A stretch of DNA of 64,000 nucleotides, taken from Anaerospora hongkongensis. GTDB taxonomy: Bacteria; Bacillota; Negativicutes; Sporomusales; DSM-15969. Under the pieces are notes generated by a model, which saw nothing but the letters and a program-made list of their open reading frames with translations, searched no databases and was not told the origin of the DNA. Of the stretch, positions 45,195 to 54,354 are shown one piece after another (the first letter of the stretch is position 1; each line of letters begins with the position of its first letter). A program made the translations under genes and the position numbers. The stretch covers positions 186,001-250,000 of the forward strand of contig NZ_SLUI01000005.1 in the NCBI RefSeq assembly GCF_004339805.1, written 5' to 3'.

Positions 45195-46073
45195 CTATAT
45201 TCCGTTCTTCTGCTGGATAACGGCACACACTTCACTGACTTCTTTTTCCTGGGTTTTGCGTACATAACTGTACCAGTAGAAGCCGGCCACAAAAATTGTG
45301 CCCCCTAAAATGTTGCCAAGGGTAACGGGAATCCAGTTGTTTATTACGATATTGCTCCAATTCACCGTATCCAGAACCTCTTGCGGCAGCTTGGCCGCTT
45401 CAATTACACCAGGCGTATATTTGGCAAACAAACCGGCAGGCAGGAAAAACATGTTGGCAATACTATGCTCAAAGTTACTCATTACGAAGGTCATCACGCC
45501 CACGTAGGCAGCAGCACATTTACTGATAACATCCTTGGCTACAAAACACATCCATACGGCAATGCAAACCAGCCAGTTACAAAAGATCCCCCGAACAAAC
45601 GCTTCCGACCAGCTTAAGCCCACCTTGGTTGCCGCTATCTTTAATGCATAGGCTCCCAGCAGGGCATTGTTAAATTTCCATAAACCAGTGAAATACATGA
45701 GTCCGGCAAAGGCCACAGCACCAATCATATTTGCCAACAGCACCCAAAACCAGTTGCGTAAAAGTTCAAGCACTGTTATGCGCCCGTCAATGCACGCCGT
45801 CCACATGAGCGAATTGCCGGTAAATAATTCTGCACCATTGTTTACAACCATCATAAGACCAACAGAAAACACGGACCCAAAGGCGAGTCGCTGAAAGCCA
45901 GCGCCCAGAGAGGTTAGGTCATGACAGGCCATCGTTGCGCCATTTGCTCCAAAAGCAATGTAGCAGCCGGCGAGAAATCCCAGGGCCAGCATTTGACCAA
46001 TACCAAGCTTCACTCTGCCAACCTGGGCCTTGCAGCAATTTTCAGCAGCCTCTACCGGAGTAAAACAATTCAT
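45195..46073 (-). CDS. focA: Formate/nitrite channel family protein, probable formate transporter FocA
   Basis: Protein of 292 residues with six membrane helices of the formate-nitrite transporter family. Signatures are NNGAELFTGN (omega-loop region) and VMSNFEHSIANMFF with the pore His. It is the first gene of the formate/hydrogen operon, so it most likely moves formate across the cytoplasmic membrane. ATG at 46073 is preceded by AAGGAGG. Confidence 0.93.
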   Translation of the reverse strand: MNCFTPVEAAENCCKAQVGRVKLGIGQMLALGFLAGCYIAFGANGATMACHDLTSLGAGFQRLAFGSVFSVGLMMVVNNGAELFTGNSLMWTACIDGRITVLELLRNWFWVLLANMIGAVAFAGLMYFTGLWKFNNALLGAYALKIAATKVGLSWSEAFVRGIFCNWLVCIAVWMCFVAKDVISKCAAAYVGVMTFVMSNFEHSIANMFFLPAGLFAKYTPGVIEAAKLPQEVLDTVNWSNIVINNWIPVTLGNILGGTIFVAGFYWYSYVRKTQEKEVSEVCAVIQQKNGI

Positions 46074-46179
46074 TCGCAAATCCTCCTTTTTTCCGGCTTC
46101 AGCCTGGCCTGCCGCATGTCAGCCTCTTGCGGCTAAGCTGTGCCAAAGCCCGTTGCACAGTACACCCGCCTATAAATGC

Positions 46180-46209
46180 AAAAAACATGCCAGCATTGGC
46201 ATGTTTTTT
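46180..46209. terminator. Bidirectional terminator-like hairpin between selB and focA
   Basis: AAAAAACATGCC-AGCATT-GGCATGTTTTTT pairs with a T-run on both strands. It lies in the 358-bp gap that separates the selenium genes from the formate/hydrogen operon and could end transcripts from selB. Confidence 0.75.
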
Positions 46210-46358
46210 AATAACCGGCTCATTCATTCGGTACAGTTGTGTCATGTATGCATACCATCTGAACTTACCGGCCATGATTGAATTTTTACGTGCACCTTAT
46301 TATCGCTTGTGATGCGAATTCGCAGCACCAGCTACTTGTCAATAAATTCTTACTATTC

Positions 46359-46404
46359 TGCATAAATTGCAGGCCATGCAACTGCATGGTCTGCAATTTA
46401 TGCA
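46359..46404. repeat. 22-bp inverted repeat downstream of selB
   Basis: TGCATAAATTGCAGGCCATGCA (46359-46380) and its complement (46383-46404) face each other across 2 bases with one mismatch. No T-run follows on either strand. It begins 27 bp after the selB stop codon. The rest of 46210-46358 shows nothing recognisable. Confidence 0.65.
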
Positions 46405-46431
46405 AGGCTCCCGCTCTTGCCTGCAGCTTTT

Positions 46432-48330
46432 TTAAAAATCGCCTGCCTCACTTTGTGAGAGCGCCGACAGCGCTACCCCCGGGCGGCGCGCATCCCCGCT
46501 GCGCACTGTGAACTTCAATGCATCAAAATACTCCAGCAGCGGCAACGCCACTTTGCGGGACGTATTCAGCATGGTACGCAGCTGACTGACGGTAAGTTCT
46601 TCATTATCACGGAAATAGTGCTGCAGCAAGCGAACTGCCTTTTGAATTGTTGTTTGATGAAGATAAACACTATCCACTTGTATGACTACACCTTTACTGA
46701 GCAGCATATGGAAAGCGATCTTGGCCTCTTCCGGCAATAATTTCAGCTTTTCGCCGAGAATCGAAGCATCAATTGTCAGAAAACCAGGTTCAGTCAGCGC
46801 TTGCTCACTGGCTTTCATTACGTTAAGACTCCAGGCCTGGTATTTGTTTGCATGTGCCGGCAGGGCAAGCTCTCCGTCATTGATTGTCAGCGTGCCTTCT
46901 TTACTCCACAAAGCTGCAAGCTTATCAAAAGCTTTCTCTGTCAGGCCGAGCTTTTGCCTGACTATTTCTCCTGATACTCCCGCCCGCTCCGGCTGTTCAC
47001 GGTGAAACGCCTCCAATAGAGCTGTACACTGCCGGGTTAATAGCTTAAGTGAACGTATTGCTAGGAAAAGCTGATCCAGCACGATGATTTTTTTAGCGAT
47101 TTGCAATGCTTCTAAACTTTGCTCCACCTGGCTGGCGGTAAAGTATCCAGCTTGTCTTTTTACTTCACCCTCAGACATAAGACCTGTGTTTTCTGCCAGA
47201 ATTCCGTATATGACCTGCTCCGTATCCTGAGTTAACAACGCCTGAGCCAGAATTTCACGTTCCTCGCTTATCCGCCGTGCCTGCTTGCAGGGTGCAATCA
47301 GCATAACTCCGCCTAACAACGTCTGCGGTGAATACAAGCGGATAATGCCTCGGTCACCAGCACCGGCAGCAACAGGCTCTTCAGCAATAAACCGCATATA
47401 TTGCGGATTATCTTCTTTAAAAGTATGCAACCGGCCTAAAAATTCCCCTGTTCCCAAGTGCAGCCTTATCCGGGTGCCGCTCTCCACGGGCTGATCAAGC
47501 ATCACCCTTACATCCCAGGCTTCACTGACCTGGCCATAATCGTTATGACTGAGAAACATGCCGCGGGTAATCTCGCTTGCCGGCATACCTGCCAGATTCA
47601 GTGCCGCCCGCTGACCGGCATATACGGCCTCCACTTTATGGCCGTGGCTCTCTACCCCGCGCACCCGCACCTGCTGCCTTAATGGATATAGGGACAAGGC
47701 ATCACCTACGCACGCCGTGCCGCTGAGCACTGATCCGGTAACAACCGTTCCATAGCCTTTCACGGTAAATACCCGGTCTATCCACAACCGGAACGGAGCC
47801 CGGCTGTCACGCACCGTTACCGCTTCCGCCGCTTTTAACAAACTGCTTTTTAAGACATCCAGGCCTGCACCGGTAACGGCGGAAACACGGCAGCGGGGCG
47901 CGGCTGCCAGAAAAGTTCCTGCCAGTAGTTCGCTTACATCCTCTTCGACAAGCTCCAGCCAGTCTGCATCGACTTTATCTACTTTGTTGATCACAACTAC
48001 GCCATGCTCAATGCCGTAAAAATGCAGCATGGCCAAATGCTCACGGGTTTGCGGCATAACGCCTTCATCTGCGGCAATGACGAGCATCGCCACATCAATA
48101 CCGCCTGTGCCTGCCAGCATGTTTTTTAAAAACCGTTCATGTCCGGGAACATCAACAATGCCGGCTATTGTTTCGGGACTCAGATCCATGGCGGCAAACC
48201 CCAGATCAATGGAAATCCCCCGCGCCTTTTCTTCTTTCAGACGGTCCGTATCGGTCCCGGTTAATGCCTTAATTAATGCCGATTTACCATGATCGACGTG
48301 ACCTGCAGTTCCAATAATGACATACTTCAC
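46432..48330 (-). CDS. selB: Selenocysteine-specific elongation factor SelB
   Basis: Protein of 632 residues. The N-terminal GTPase domain has [16 protein letters not shown] and NKVD. EF-Tu-like domains II and III follow, then the C-terminal winged-helix repeats that bind SECIS RNA. The GTG start at 48330 overlaps the selA stop as GTGA and has AAAGGAG upstream, so the two genes are coupled. It delivers selenocysteyl-tRNA to UGA in fdhF. Confidence 0.95.
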   Translation of the reverse strand: MKYVIIGTAGHVDHGKSALIKALTGTDTDRLKEEKARGISIDLGFAAMDLSPETIAGIVDVPGHERFLKNMLAGTGGIDVAMLVIAADEGVMPQTREHLAMLHFYGIEHGVVVINKVDKVDADWLELVEEDVSELLAGTFLAAAPRCRVSAVTGAGLDVLKSSLLKAAEAVTVRDSRAPFRLWIDRVFTVKGYGTVVTGSVLSGTACVGDALSLYPLRQQVRVRGVESHGHKVEAVYAGQRAALNLAGMPASEITRGMFLSHNDYGQVSEAWDVRVMLDQPVESGTRIRLHLGTGEFLGRLHTFKEDNPQYMRFIAEEPVAAGAGDRGIIRLYSPQTLLGGVMLIAPCKQARRISEEREILAQALLTQDTEQVIYGILAENTGLMSEGEVKRQAGYFTASQVEQSLEALQIAKKIIVLDQLFLAIRSLKLLTRQCTALLEAFHREQPERAGVSGEIVRQKLGLTEKAFDKLAALWSKEGTLTINDGELALPAHANKYQAWSLNVMKASEQALTEPGFLTIDASILGEKLKLLPEEAKIAFHMLLSKGVVIQVDSVYLHQTTIQKAVRLLQHYFRDNEELTVSQLRTMLNTSRKVALPLLEYFDALKFTVRSGDARRPGVALSALSQSEAGDF

Positions 48331-49724
48331 GAAAGCACTCCTTTCGCGATCCTCGTGCAAGCAGTTTCAATAATTGCCATATCTTCCGGCGCTAAGCACC
48401 GCACATCGAGCAGAATTTTTTCGCACTGAATCCGCACAATAATCGGCACTTCATTCTTGCGAAGTACCGATTCCAGCATTGCCGCACTATGGTGCGGTGT
48501 TACGATACTAACACCGAAGCTGGCAAAATCTATTTCAGGCAGCGTACCGCCGCCCGCCTGGGAAACCAGCGGTACAACATCCATCCGCCAGCCACAGGCA
48601 GTGAGCGGCTGTAAGCGCCCGGCCAGTTGGTGCGCCAGCTCCTTCAACTCCTCTGGCTGCCTGTTCAGCATACGCTGCACAGGCACATTCTTCCCGGCTT
48701 CCAACAGGTAATCCAGCAATGTTCCCTCAACAGCGGCCAGTGACAGCTTATCAATCCTGAGTGCGCGCAGCAGAGGATGGATCTTCATTTTTTCGATATA
48801 CTGCCGTTTGCCGGCAATAATACCGGCCTGGCCCGCCCCCAGCAGCTTATCGCCGCTAAAGGTTACAAGATCCATACCTGCTGCCAGGCATTCCCTGACG
48901 CTTGGCTCCTGCCAGCCATTACCCTGTAATCTGCAAAGAACGCCGCTGCCCAAATCCTCTACAAGCGGTATGCCATGCTGATGCGCAAGTGCAGCGAGCG
49001 CCTTATCCTCCGGCTGAGCTGTAAAGCCGACTATGCGGTAATTGCTGGTATGTACTTTGAGAATAAGAGCGGTACGTTCCGTGATGGCCCGTTCAAAATC
49101 TTTAAGATGGGTTTTATTCGTAGCACCAACTTCCACAAGCCTTGCACCGCTTTGTGCCAAAACGTCGGGAATGCGAAAGGACCCGCCGATTTCCACCAAC
49201 TGGCCGCGGCTTACGATAACTTCGCGTTCCTTGGCCAGAGCCGATAGTACGAGCAGTACGGCTGCCGCATTATTATTGACAATAATAGCATCTTGTGCAC
49301 CTGTCAGTGTACACAGCTTATCAACTACATGATCATACCGGCTTCCCCGTTCACCGGTGCCCACATTATATTCTAAGGTGCTGTACCCTGCCATCACTTC
49401 ATTAACCAATTGTATCGCCCGTTTCCCCAGCGGTGCCCGGCCCAGATTCGTATGCAGAACTACGCCTGTGGCGTTAACTGCTTTACGCAGACTGGAGCTG
49501 CCCAGGGTTCCCAGCTGCTCCTTCACTTTGGCCGCTAACCCTTCTGCCGAGACATCGACGTCCTGCTCCTGCCGGATTTGCGTCCGGACGTCACTCACTA
49601 CCGTCCGCAGTCTTTCAACGACCACTTCCCGGGAGAAGCCCGCTAATTCCGGCTGGTTCATCAGCATACCGCTTAACCGCTCAATTGCAGGAATGTCCCG
49701 CATTGTCAGCTTATACCTTTTCAT
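48327..49724 (-). CDS. selA: L-seryl-tRNA(Sec) selenium transferase SelA
   Basis: Protein of 465 residues of the PLP-dependent SelA family. The N-terminal tRNA-binding region is followed by the PLP domain with VVLHTNLGRAPLG and the cofactor lysine in TFSGDKLLGAGQAG. It converts Ser-tRNA(Sec) to Sec-tRNA(Sec). Start at 49724 follows GGGAGGC. It forms an operon with selB and is divergent from selC. The selenophosphate synthetase gene selD is not in the window. Confidence 0.96.
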   Translation of the reverse strand: MKRYKLTMRDIPAIERLSGMLMNQPELAGFSREVVVERLRTVVSDVRTQIRQEQDVDVSAEGLAAKVKEQLGTLGSSSLRKAVNATGVVLHTNLGRAPLGKRAIQLVNEVMAGYSTLEYNVGTGERGSRYDHVVDKLCTLTGAQDAIIVNNNAAAVLLVLSALAKEREVIVSRGQLVEIGGSFRIPDVLAQSGARLVEVGATNKTHLKDFERAITERTALILKVHTSNYRIVGFTAQPEDKALAALAHQHGIPLVEDLGSGVLCRLQGNGWQEPSVRECLAAGMDLVTFSGDKLLGAGQAGIIAGKRQYIEKMKIHPLLRALRIDKLSLAAVEGTLLDYLLEAGKNVPVQRMLNRQPEELKELAHQLAGRLQPLTACGWRMDVVPLVSQAGGGTLPEIDFASFGVSIVTPHHSAAMLESVLRKNEVPIIVRIQCEKILLDVRCLAPEDMAIIETACTRIAKGVLS

Positions 49725-49793
49725 AATGCCTCCCTGCTGCAAGCCCTATTTTTTCATGACTGCCGCAGCCCTTGCATTTAGCAAAATAGGCTG

Positions 49794-49821
49794 TTGATCT
49801 TATCGTTTTTAATGATATAAT
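49794..49821 (+). promoter_or_regulatory. Promoter of selC (tRNA-Sec)
   Basis: TTGATC (49794-49799) and a perfect TATAAT (49816-49821) are 16 bp apart; the tRNA begins 11 bp after the -10. Confidence 0.82.
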
Positions 49822-49832
49822 AAAAAATGCAT

Positions 49833-49929
49833 GGAAACGGATGGGGTCTGGTGGCTTCTGCGGTCTTCAAAACCGTTTGCGGGGCATTAACTTGTCCTGG
49901 GTGGGTTCGATTCCTACACGTTTCCGCCA
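49833..49929 (+). tRNA. selC: tRNA-Sec (anticodon TCA)
   Basis: A 97-nt tRNA with an extended acceptor stem (GGAAACG.../...CGTTTCC), the anticodon TCA at 49867-49869 in the loop TCTTCAAAA, a very long variable arm (TTTGCGGGGCATTAACTTGTC region) and an encoded CCA end. These are the hallmarks of selenocysteine tRNA. It is on the strand opposite to selAB, with about 108 bp between the selA start and the tRNA. Confidence 0.96.
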
Positions 49930-49942
49930 TTTCGAGGATAAA

Positions 49943-49988
49943 GGGGTGTCGCATTGTGCTTTTTGTTAAAAAGCACAATGCGGCCCCC
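49943..49988. terminator. Terminator between selC and the cysteine desulfurase gene
   Basis: A perfect 15-bp stem CGCATTGTGCTTTTT/AAAAAGCACAATGCG with flanking GGGG/CCCC lies just after selC. The genes on both sides converge here, so it may serve both. Confidence 0.8.
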
Positions 49989-50021
49989 TTTCTATGTATA
50001 TACGTTCTTTTAAGATGCCTG

Positions 50022-51170
50022 TCATACCTTTTGGGCGATAGCTGCTATGGCGCTGATTACAGCTTCCATTTGCTGTTCAGTATTGAACAAACCCGGGCTC
50101 AAGCGGCAAGTTCCTTGCTCAAGCGTACCCATGGTTTGATGTGCCAGTGGTGCGCAATGCAGACCGCCTCTGGTCACAATCCCGTATTCCTGTTCTAAAA
50201 GAAAGCTGATTTGCGCAGAATCCATACCATCAATTGTAAACGAGAGGACTGCCGTCCGGGCGTCCAGCAGCGGCGGGCCGTGTTGCTTGACCCTGGCGAT
50301 CTCTGCCAGGCCGCTGCATAACACGCTCATCAGCTTTTGTTCCCGCAGCCGGATCGCAGCTATTCCCTGCTCCAAAACAAAGCGAACCCCCTCGCCCAGA
50401 CCAATAATACCCGGAGTATTCAAGGTTCCGCTTTCCAGACAATCCGGCATAAACTGCGGTTGTTTGGTATCTTGCGACTGCGAACCGGTACCCCCTTCTT
50501 TCAGTGGTGTAACGGTAAGTCCCGGCCTCACATAAATTCCACCCGTTCCCTGCGGACCATAAAGGCCCTTATGGCCGGTAAACGCCAGAATATCAATACA
50601 CTGCCGGTCAACATCAATGGGCAGCACGCCTGCGCTCTGCGCCGTATCAACTAAAAACAAAATCCCTTTTTCCCGGCATATCCGGCCTACTTCCTCTACT
50701 GGCTGAATCGTTCCCGTAACATTGGATGCCTGCAGCAAAGCGACCATTTTCGTATTCTTTTTAACTGCTTTTAGCACTGCCTTAGGATCAAGCAGCCCTT
50801 CGGCACTACAGGGGATAACGGTAAGCTCCAAGCCCTGGTCAGCCATAGCAAAGGCCGGCCGGGCTATAGCATTATGTTCCATGCTGCTAATGATCAGGTG
50901 GTCTCCTGCCTGAAGAGTCCCTTTTAATGCCAGGTTCAATGCTTCGGTAATATTCAGGGTAAAGGCAATACGCAGGGGATCGCCGATATGAAACAATCGG
51001 GCCAGCAGCTCACGGGTTTCTAACACCATGTTAGCCGGAGTCCAGGCAAAGCTGGTTGTCCCCCTGCCAGGATTACCGCCAATATTGCGGTTGAAGTTAT
51101 CTACCGCCTTGTAAACTGTTTCTGGTTTGGGCCAGGAAGTTGCCGCATTGTCCAAATAGATTCGGTTCAT
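50022..51170 (-). CDS. Cysteine desulfurase / selenocysteine lyase-like PLP enzyme
   Basis: Protein of 382 residues, class V aminotransferase fold. Motifs: YLDNAATSWPKP, SMEHNAIARP, VDTAQSAGVLPID and the PLP lysine in FTGHKGLYGPQGTGG. It belongs to the subgroup of cysteine desulfurases often found near selenium genes, and here it lies beside selC and selAB. It may supply selenium or sulfur, for example for FdhD or selenophosphate. Exact substrate is inferred. Confidence 0.88.
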   Translation of the reverse strand: MNRIYLDNAATSWPKPETVYKAVDNFNRNIGGNPGRGTTSFAWTPANMVLETRELLARLFHIGDPLRIAFTLNITEALNLALKGTLQAGDHLIISSMEHNAIARPAFAMADQGLELTVIPCSAEGLLDPKAVLKAVKKNTKMVALLQASNVTGTIQPVEEVGRICREKGILFLVDTAQSAGVLPIDVDRQCIDILAFTGHKGLYGPQGTGGIYVRPGLTVTPLKEGGTGSQSQDTKQPQFMPDCLESGTLNTPGIIGLGEGVRFVLEQGIAAIRLREQKLMSVLCSGLAEIARVKQHGPPLLDARTAVLSFTIDGMDSAQISFLLEQEYGIVTRGGLHCAPLAHQTMGTLEQGTCRLSPGLFNTEQQMEAVISAIAAIAQKV

Positions 51171-51216
51171 TTTTATACTCCCTTTATCATTTACCGACTT
51201 CCTGCTGCTTCAAGCG

Positions 51217-52671
51217 TTACTCGCCGGTCCGGCGCTTTTGAATACGCTCCAGCCGGTAATATAAAGTCCGTACGGAAATACCCAGATAGCGCGCCGCCTG
51301 AGTCTTATTCCCGCCAAACTTTTGTAGAACCTGCTCAATCAGTTCATCAATATGATCGCCTAATGCAAACGACGGTGATGATGACGCGGTGTGCTGCAGC
51401 TTTGGCTCAGGTAGTTTTTCTTTCGCGCTGTCTTCAGGGTATTTGCCTGTCAGATTTTTCAAGTGTTCCGCTTGCAGCTCCACTCCGTCGTACATAAACG
51501 AAACCCATTCCATGGCGTTACGAAGTTCCCGGACATTGCCCGGCCAGGGACAGGCCAGCAGCAGCTGTGCTGCTGAATCGCTGATACTGCAAAACTGCTT
51601 GCCCCGCCGCCGGGAAAAATCCTGTAAAAACATCAGCGCCAGCGATAGAATATCATCTTTCCGCTCTCTCAGCGGCGGGATGATAATTTGCCCTACCTTG
51701 AGCCGGTAATATAAATCTTTGCGGAACAGTCCTTCAGCAATCCGCTTTTCAAAATTCAAATTCGTAGCGGTAATAATACGAATATCTGTTTTTATTTTTT
51801 TAAGGCCGCCTACCCGGTAAAAATTTTTTTCTTCAATTACCCGCAGCATTTTGGCCTGCAGTTCAATAGGTATTTCGGCGATTTCATCGAGAAATAATGT
51901 TCCGCCCATCGCCATATCCAGCTTGCCCTTTTGTCCACGTGAAACACCGCCGGTAAAGGATCCGGCCTCATAACCAAATAATTCGCTCTCAAACAAGCTG
52001 GGTGTGATAGCGGTACAATTAATATCGACAAACGGGGCCGAACTGCCGGCTGTACCGTAATGAATGATTTTGGCGATAATTTCCTTGCCGACACCGGTTT
52101 CTCCCTGAATCAATACAGGCAAAGACCGGTCGGTGTGATATTGCTCAGCCTGCCGGACCACACGCCGCATGGCTTCTGAAAAGATGCCAATTTTACCAAT
52201 GTTTTCCCGTTCGGTGACTTGGGAGCGCAAACTGTCTCTGCTGTTGGGGGCAGTCCGATTCGTCTCGTCTGCAGGCTCTGCGGAAAATTCACTTTTCCGG
52301 AGCTGTGCTTTATGTTCTCCTACCCGCTCCAGAATCGACTTTAGTTCATCCATATTGATTGGCTTGGTTAAATAATCATAGGCACCGGCCCGTAATGCGC
52401 CAATGGCCAGTTCGAGATCGACAAAACCGGTATACAGAACCACATCCGCTTCTTGCTCCCGTTTGATCTGCTTTACTTTCCGCACCAGCTCAATACCGGA
52501 TATCCCGCTCATCTTGATATCGGACAAGATCATATCGTATACACCGGCCTGATAGGCAGCAAGCGCTTCTTCGCCAGAAACGCACTCTCTTACCGTATGC
52601 CCCAGCAGCCGTAAATAATTCGCTAAGAAAGACCGGCCTTCCAACTCATCATCAACAAGTAATATTCGCAT
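51217..52671 (-). CDS. Sigma-54-dependent response regulator (NtrC family)
   Basis: Protein of 484 residues in three domains: receiver (1-120, with DDE and the phospho-acceptor in MILSDIKMSG and KP of LTKPINM), AAA+ activator (about 165-395, with GETGVGKE and LFLDEIAEI) and a Fis-type helix-turn-helix at the end (KTQAARYLGISVRTLYYRL). The sigma-54 contact loop reads GSFTGG instead of GAFTGA. ATG at 52671 is spaced 6 bases from GGGGGG. It lies 21 bp downstream of a PAS kinase gene, its likely partner. Confidence 0.94.
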   Translation of the reverse strand: MRILLVDDELEGRSFLANYLRLLGHTVRECVSGEEALAAYQAGVYDMILSDIKMSGISGIELVRKVKQIKREQEADVVLYTGFVDLELAIGALRAGAYDYLTKPINMDELKSILERVGEHKAQLRKSEFSAEPADETNRTAPNSRDSLRSQVTERENIGKIGIFSEAMRRVVRQAEQYHTDRSLPVLIQGETGVGKEIIAKIIHYGTAGSSAPFVDINCTAITPSLFESELFGYEAGSFTGGVSRGQKGKLDMAMGGTLFLDEIAEIPIELQAKMLRVIEEKNFYRVGGLKKIKTDIRIITATNLNFEKRIAEGLFRKDLYYRLKVGQIIIPPLRERKDDILSLALMFLQDFSRRRGKQFCSISDSAAQLLLACPWPGNVRELRNAMEWVSFMYDGVELQAEHLKNLTGKYPEDSAKEKLPEPKLQHTASSSPSFALGDHIDELIEQVLQKFGGNKTQAARYLGISVRTLYYRLERIQKRRTGE

Positions 52672-52692
52672 TCCCATCCCCCCACCAGCCCA

Positions 52693-54243
52693 TTATACAT
52701 TAGAAATCGCCGGTAATGATACCTGAACCAGCATGCCGCCCCCGTCAATATTTCCCACCTTTATTGATCCATTGCAGGCTGCCACGATCAACTCCACGAT
52801 GGATAATCCTAAGCCCATCGAGTCACCCATTTTCTTTGTTGTGAAAAAGGGCTCAAATATGCGGCTGCATATTGCCGAATCAATACCCGGCCCATTGTCA
52901 CTGACGGTTATATATACGTCCTCATCAAACCATGTTCTTATAATAATTTCTTTGCACTGCCCAGCCTTCCCTTCCAATGCCTGCATAGCATTCATCACTA
53001 AATTGAGAACGACTTCCTCAAAGCGGACAAACGAACCATTCACAAGCGGCAGTCCAGGCAGCAGCTCTTTTCGGACAGTAATGTGGTGCGCGAATAATTG
53101 ATTGGATACATAGGATAACGAGCTCTCAATAACGGCATTCAAATCACAGGGTACATATTCGACCATTTGGGTCGTGCGCAAAAAGGAACGCAGATGATTG
53201 ACGATGGCATCGATGCGGTCCACCTGGCCGGACACATCCCGGATACATTGCAGGACTTTGCCTGGCTCCGCGTTTGCCTGGCACAAATGGAGGCCTGTCT
53301 CTGCCAATACACGGATTGCGTTTAACGGCTGATTAATCTCATGGGCAATGCCGCCGCCGATAATGGCCAGCGTCGTTACCCGCGCCGCACGCGCAATTGC
53401 TTCTCGCGCCTCTGAAATTTTAATTTCCGCTTCTTTTTGTGCGGTAATATCCCGTCCTACCGATTGATATTCAACAACCCGTCCAATTTCATCAAATATG
53501 GCCCGGTTAATCCAATGCTGCCACCGCACTTTGCCATCAGGCCCGATAAACCGCCGCTCAGCATGGGCAACCGGGTCATCCGGCGTCAGCAGGGCGATCT
53601 GCTGACGTACCATCTTATGATCTTCCTGTGGGATGAGGTGAATAAAGTTCAAGCCCAGCAGTTCGCTGGCAGTTTTATTAAAATAACGGCAAAATGCCCG
53701 ATTGACAAAGGTCAGCGTCCCATCCGGCCGAAAGCGGCGGATGAGTTCTTCCTGGTCCTCCACGATTGCCCGGTAACGAGCCTCACTTTCTTTTAATTGC
53801 TGTTCCACCTTTTTCTGACTGGTAATATCACGGCCCACCGATTGATATTCGACGATATTTCCGTGCTGATCAAATATCGCCCGGTTGACCCATTCCTGCC
53901 AACGAACTTCGCCATGTGGCATGGCAAAGCGCCGTTCCGCCACGGCCACAGGATTATCGGGACTGAGCGACTCCATTTGACACCGCACGCCCTCATGATC
54001 CTCACACGGTATCAGCTTCATAAAGCTTTGCCCTAACAATTCTTCCGCTGTTTGACCAAAATACCGGCAAAAAGCCCGATTGACAAAGGTCAGGGTATAG
54101 TCAGGCTTAAACCGCCGGATGAGTTCTTCCTGATCCTCCACCACCGCCCGGTACCGGGCTTCGCTCTCCCGCAGCAGTTTTCCGGCCTCATGGCGGCGAT
54201 AGGTAAGACGTAATCCGGCACCTGCAGCCCATTGTCTCCTCAA
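52693..54243 (-). CDS. Cytoplasmic PAS-PAS sensor histidine kinase
   Basis: About 516 residues, no membrane segment. Two PAS domains (about 25-150 and 150-278) are near duplicates, both starting ESEARYRA and containing LTFVNRAFCRYF and VEYQSVGRDIT. Then come the phospho-acceptor His in GGGIAHEINQPLNAI and an ATPase domain (NLVMNAMQAL, DNGPGID, GLGLSIV). The start is a TTG at 54243, the only reasonable one after an in-frame TGA at 54274-54276, with AAGGGG 9 bases upstream. It is the first gene of a unit with the sigma-54 regulator and has a sigma-54 promoter. Confidence 0.9.
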   Translation of the reverse strand: MRRQWAAGAGLRLTYRRHEAGKLLRESEARYRAVVEDQEELIRRFKPDYTLTFVNRAFCRYFGQTAEELLGQSFMKLIPCEDHEGVRCQMESLSPDNPVAVAERRFAMPHGEVRWQEWVNRAIFDQHGNIVEYQSVGRDITSQKKVEQQLKESEARYRAIVEDQEELIRRFRPDGTLTFVNRAFCRYFNKTASELLGLNFIHLIPQEDHKMVRQQIALLTPDDPVAHAERRFIGPDGKVRWQHWINRAIFDEIGRVVEYQSVGRDITAQKEAEIKISEAREAIARAARVTTLAIIGGGIAHEINQPLNAIRVLAETGLHLCQANAEPGKVLQCIRDVSGQVDRIDAIVNHLRSFLRTTQMVEYVPCDLNAVIESSLSYVSNQLFAHHITVRKELLPGLPLVNGSFVRFEEVVLNLVMNAMQALEGKAGQCKEIIIRTWFDEDVYITVSDNGPGIDSAICSRIFEPFFTTKKMGDSMGLGLSIVELIVAACNGSIKVGNIDGGGMLVQVSLPAISNV

Positions 54244-54288
54244 ATAACCCAGCCCCTTTAGCGTTATTTGGGCTCAGCGGATATATGC

Positions 54289-54326
54289 AACCCCGCAGTT
54301 TTGCCAGAATCGCGAAACTGCGGGGT
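54289..54326 (-). repeat. Hairpin in the leader of the PAS-PAS kinase gene
   Basis: AACCCCGCAGTTT pairs with AAACTGCGGGGTT. No T-run follows on either strand, so it is not an ordinary terminator. It lies in the leader transcribed from the sigma-54 promoter, inside a possible 22-codon leader frame. Confidence 0.6.
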
Positions 54327-54354
54327 TAGACTGAAGCCTCAATACTTCACTCCT

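Noticed and set aside
46128..46147. Sigma-54 promoter upstream of focA (TGGCACAGCTTAGC)
   Set aside because: The -24 box is perfect, but the GC of the -12 box is one base too close; sigma-54 does not tolerate this spacing.
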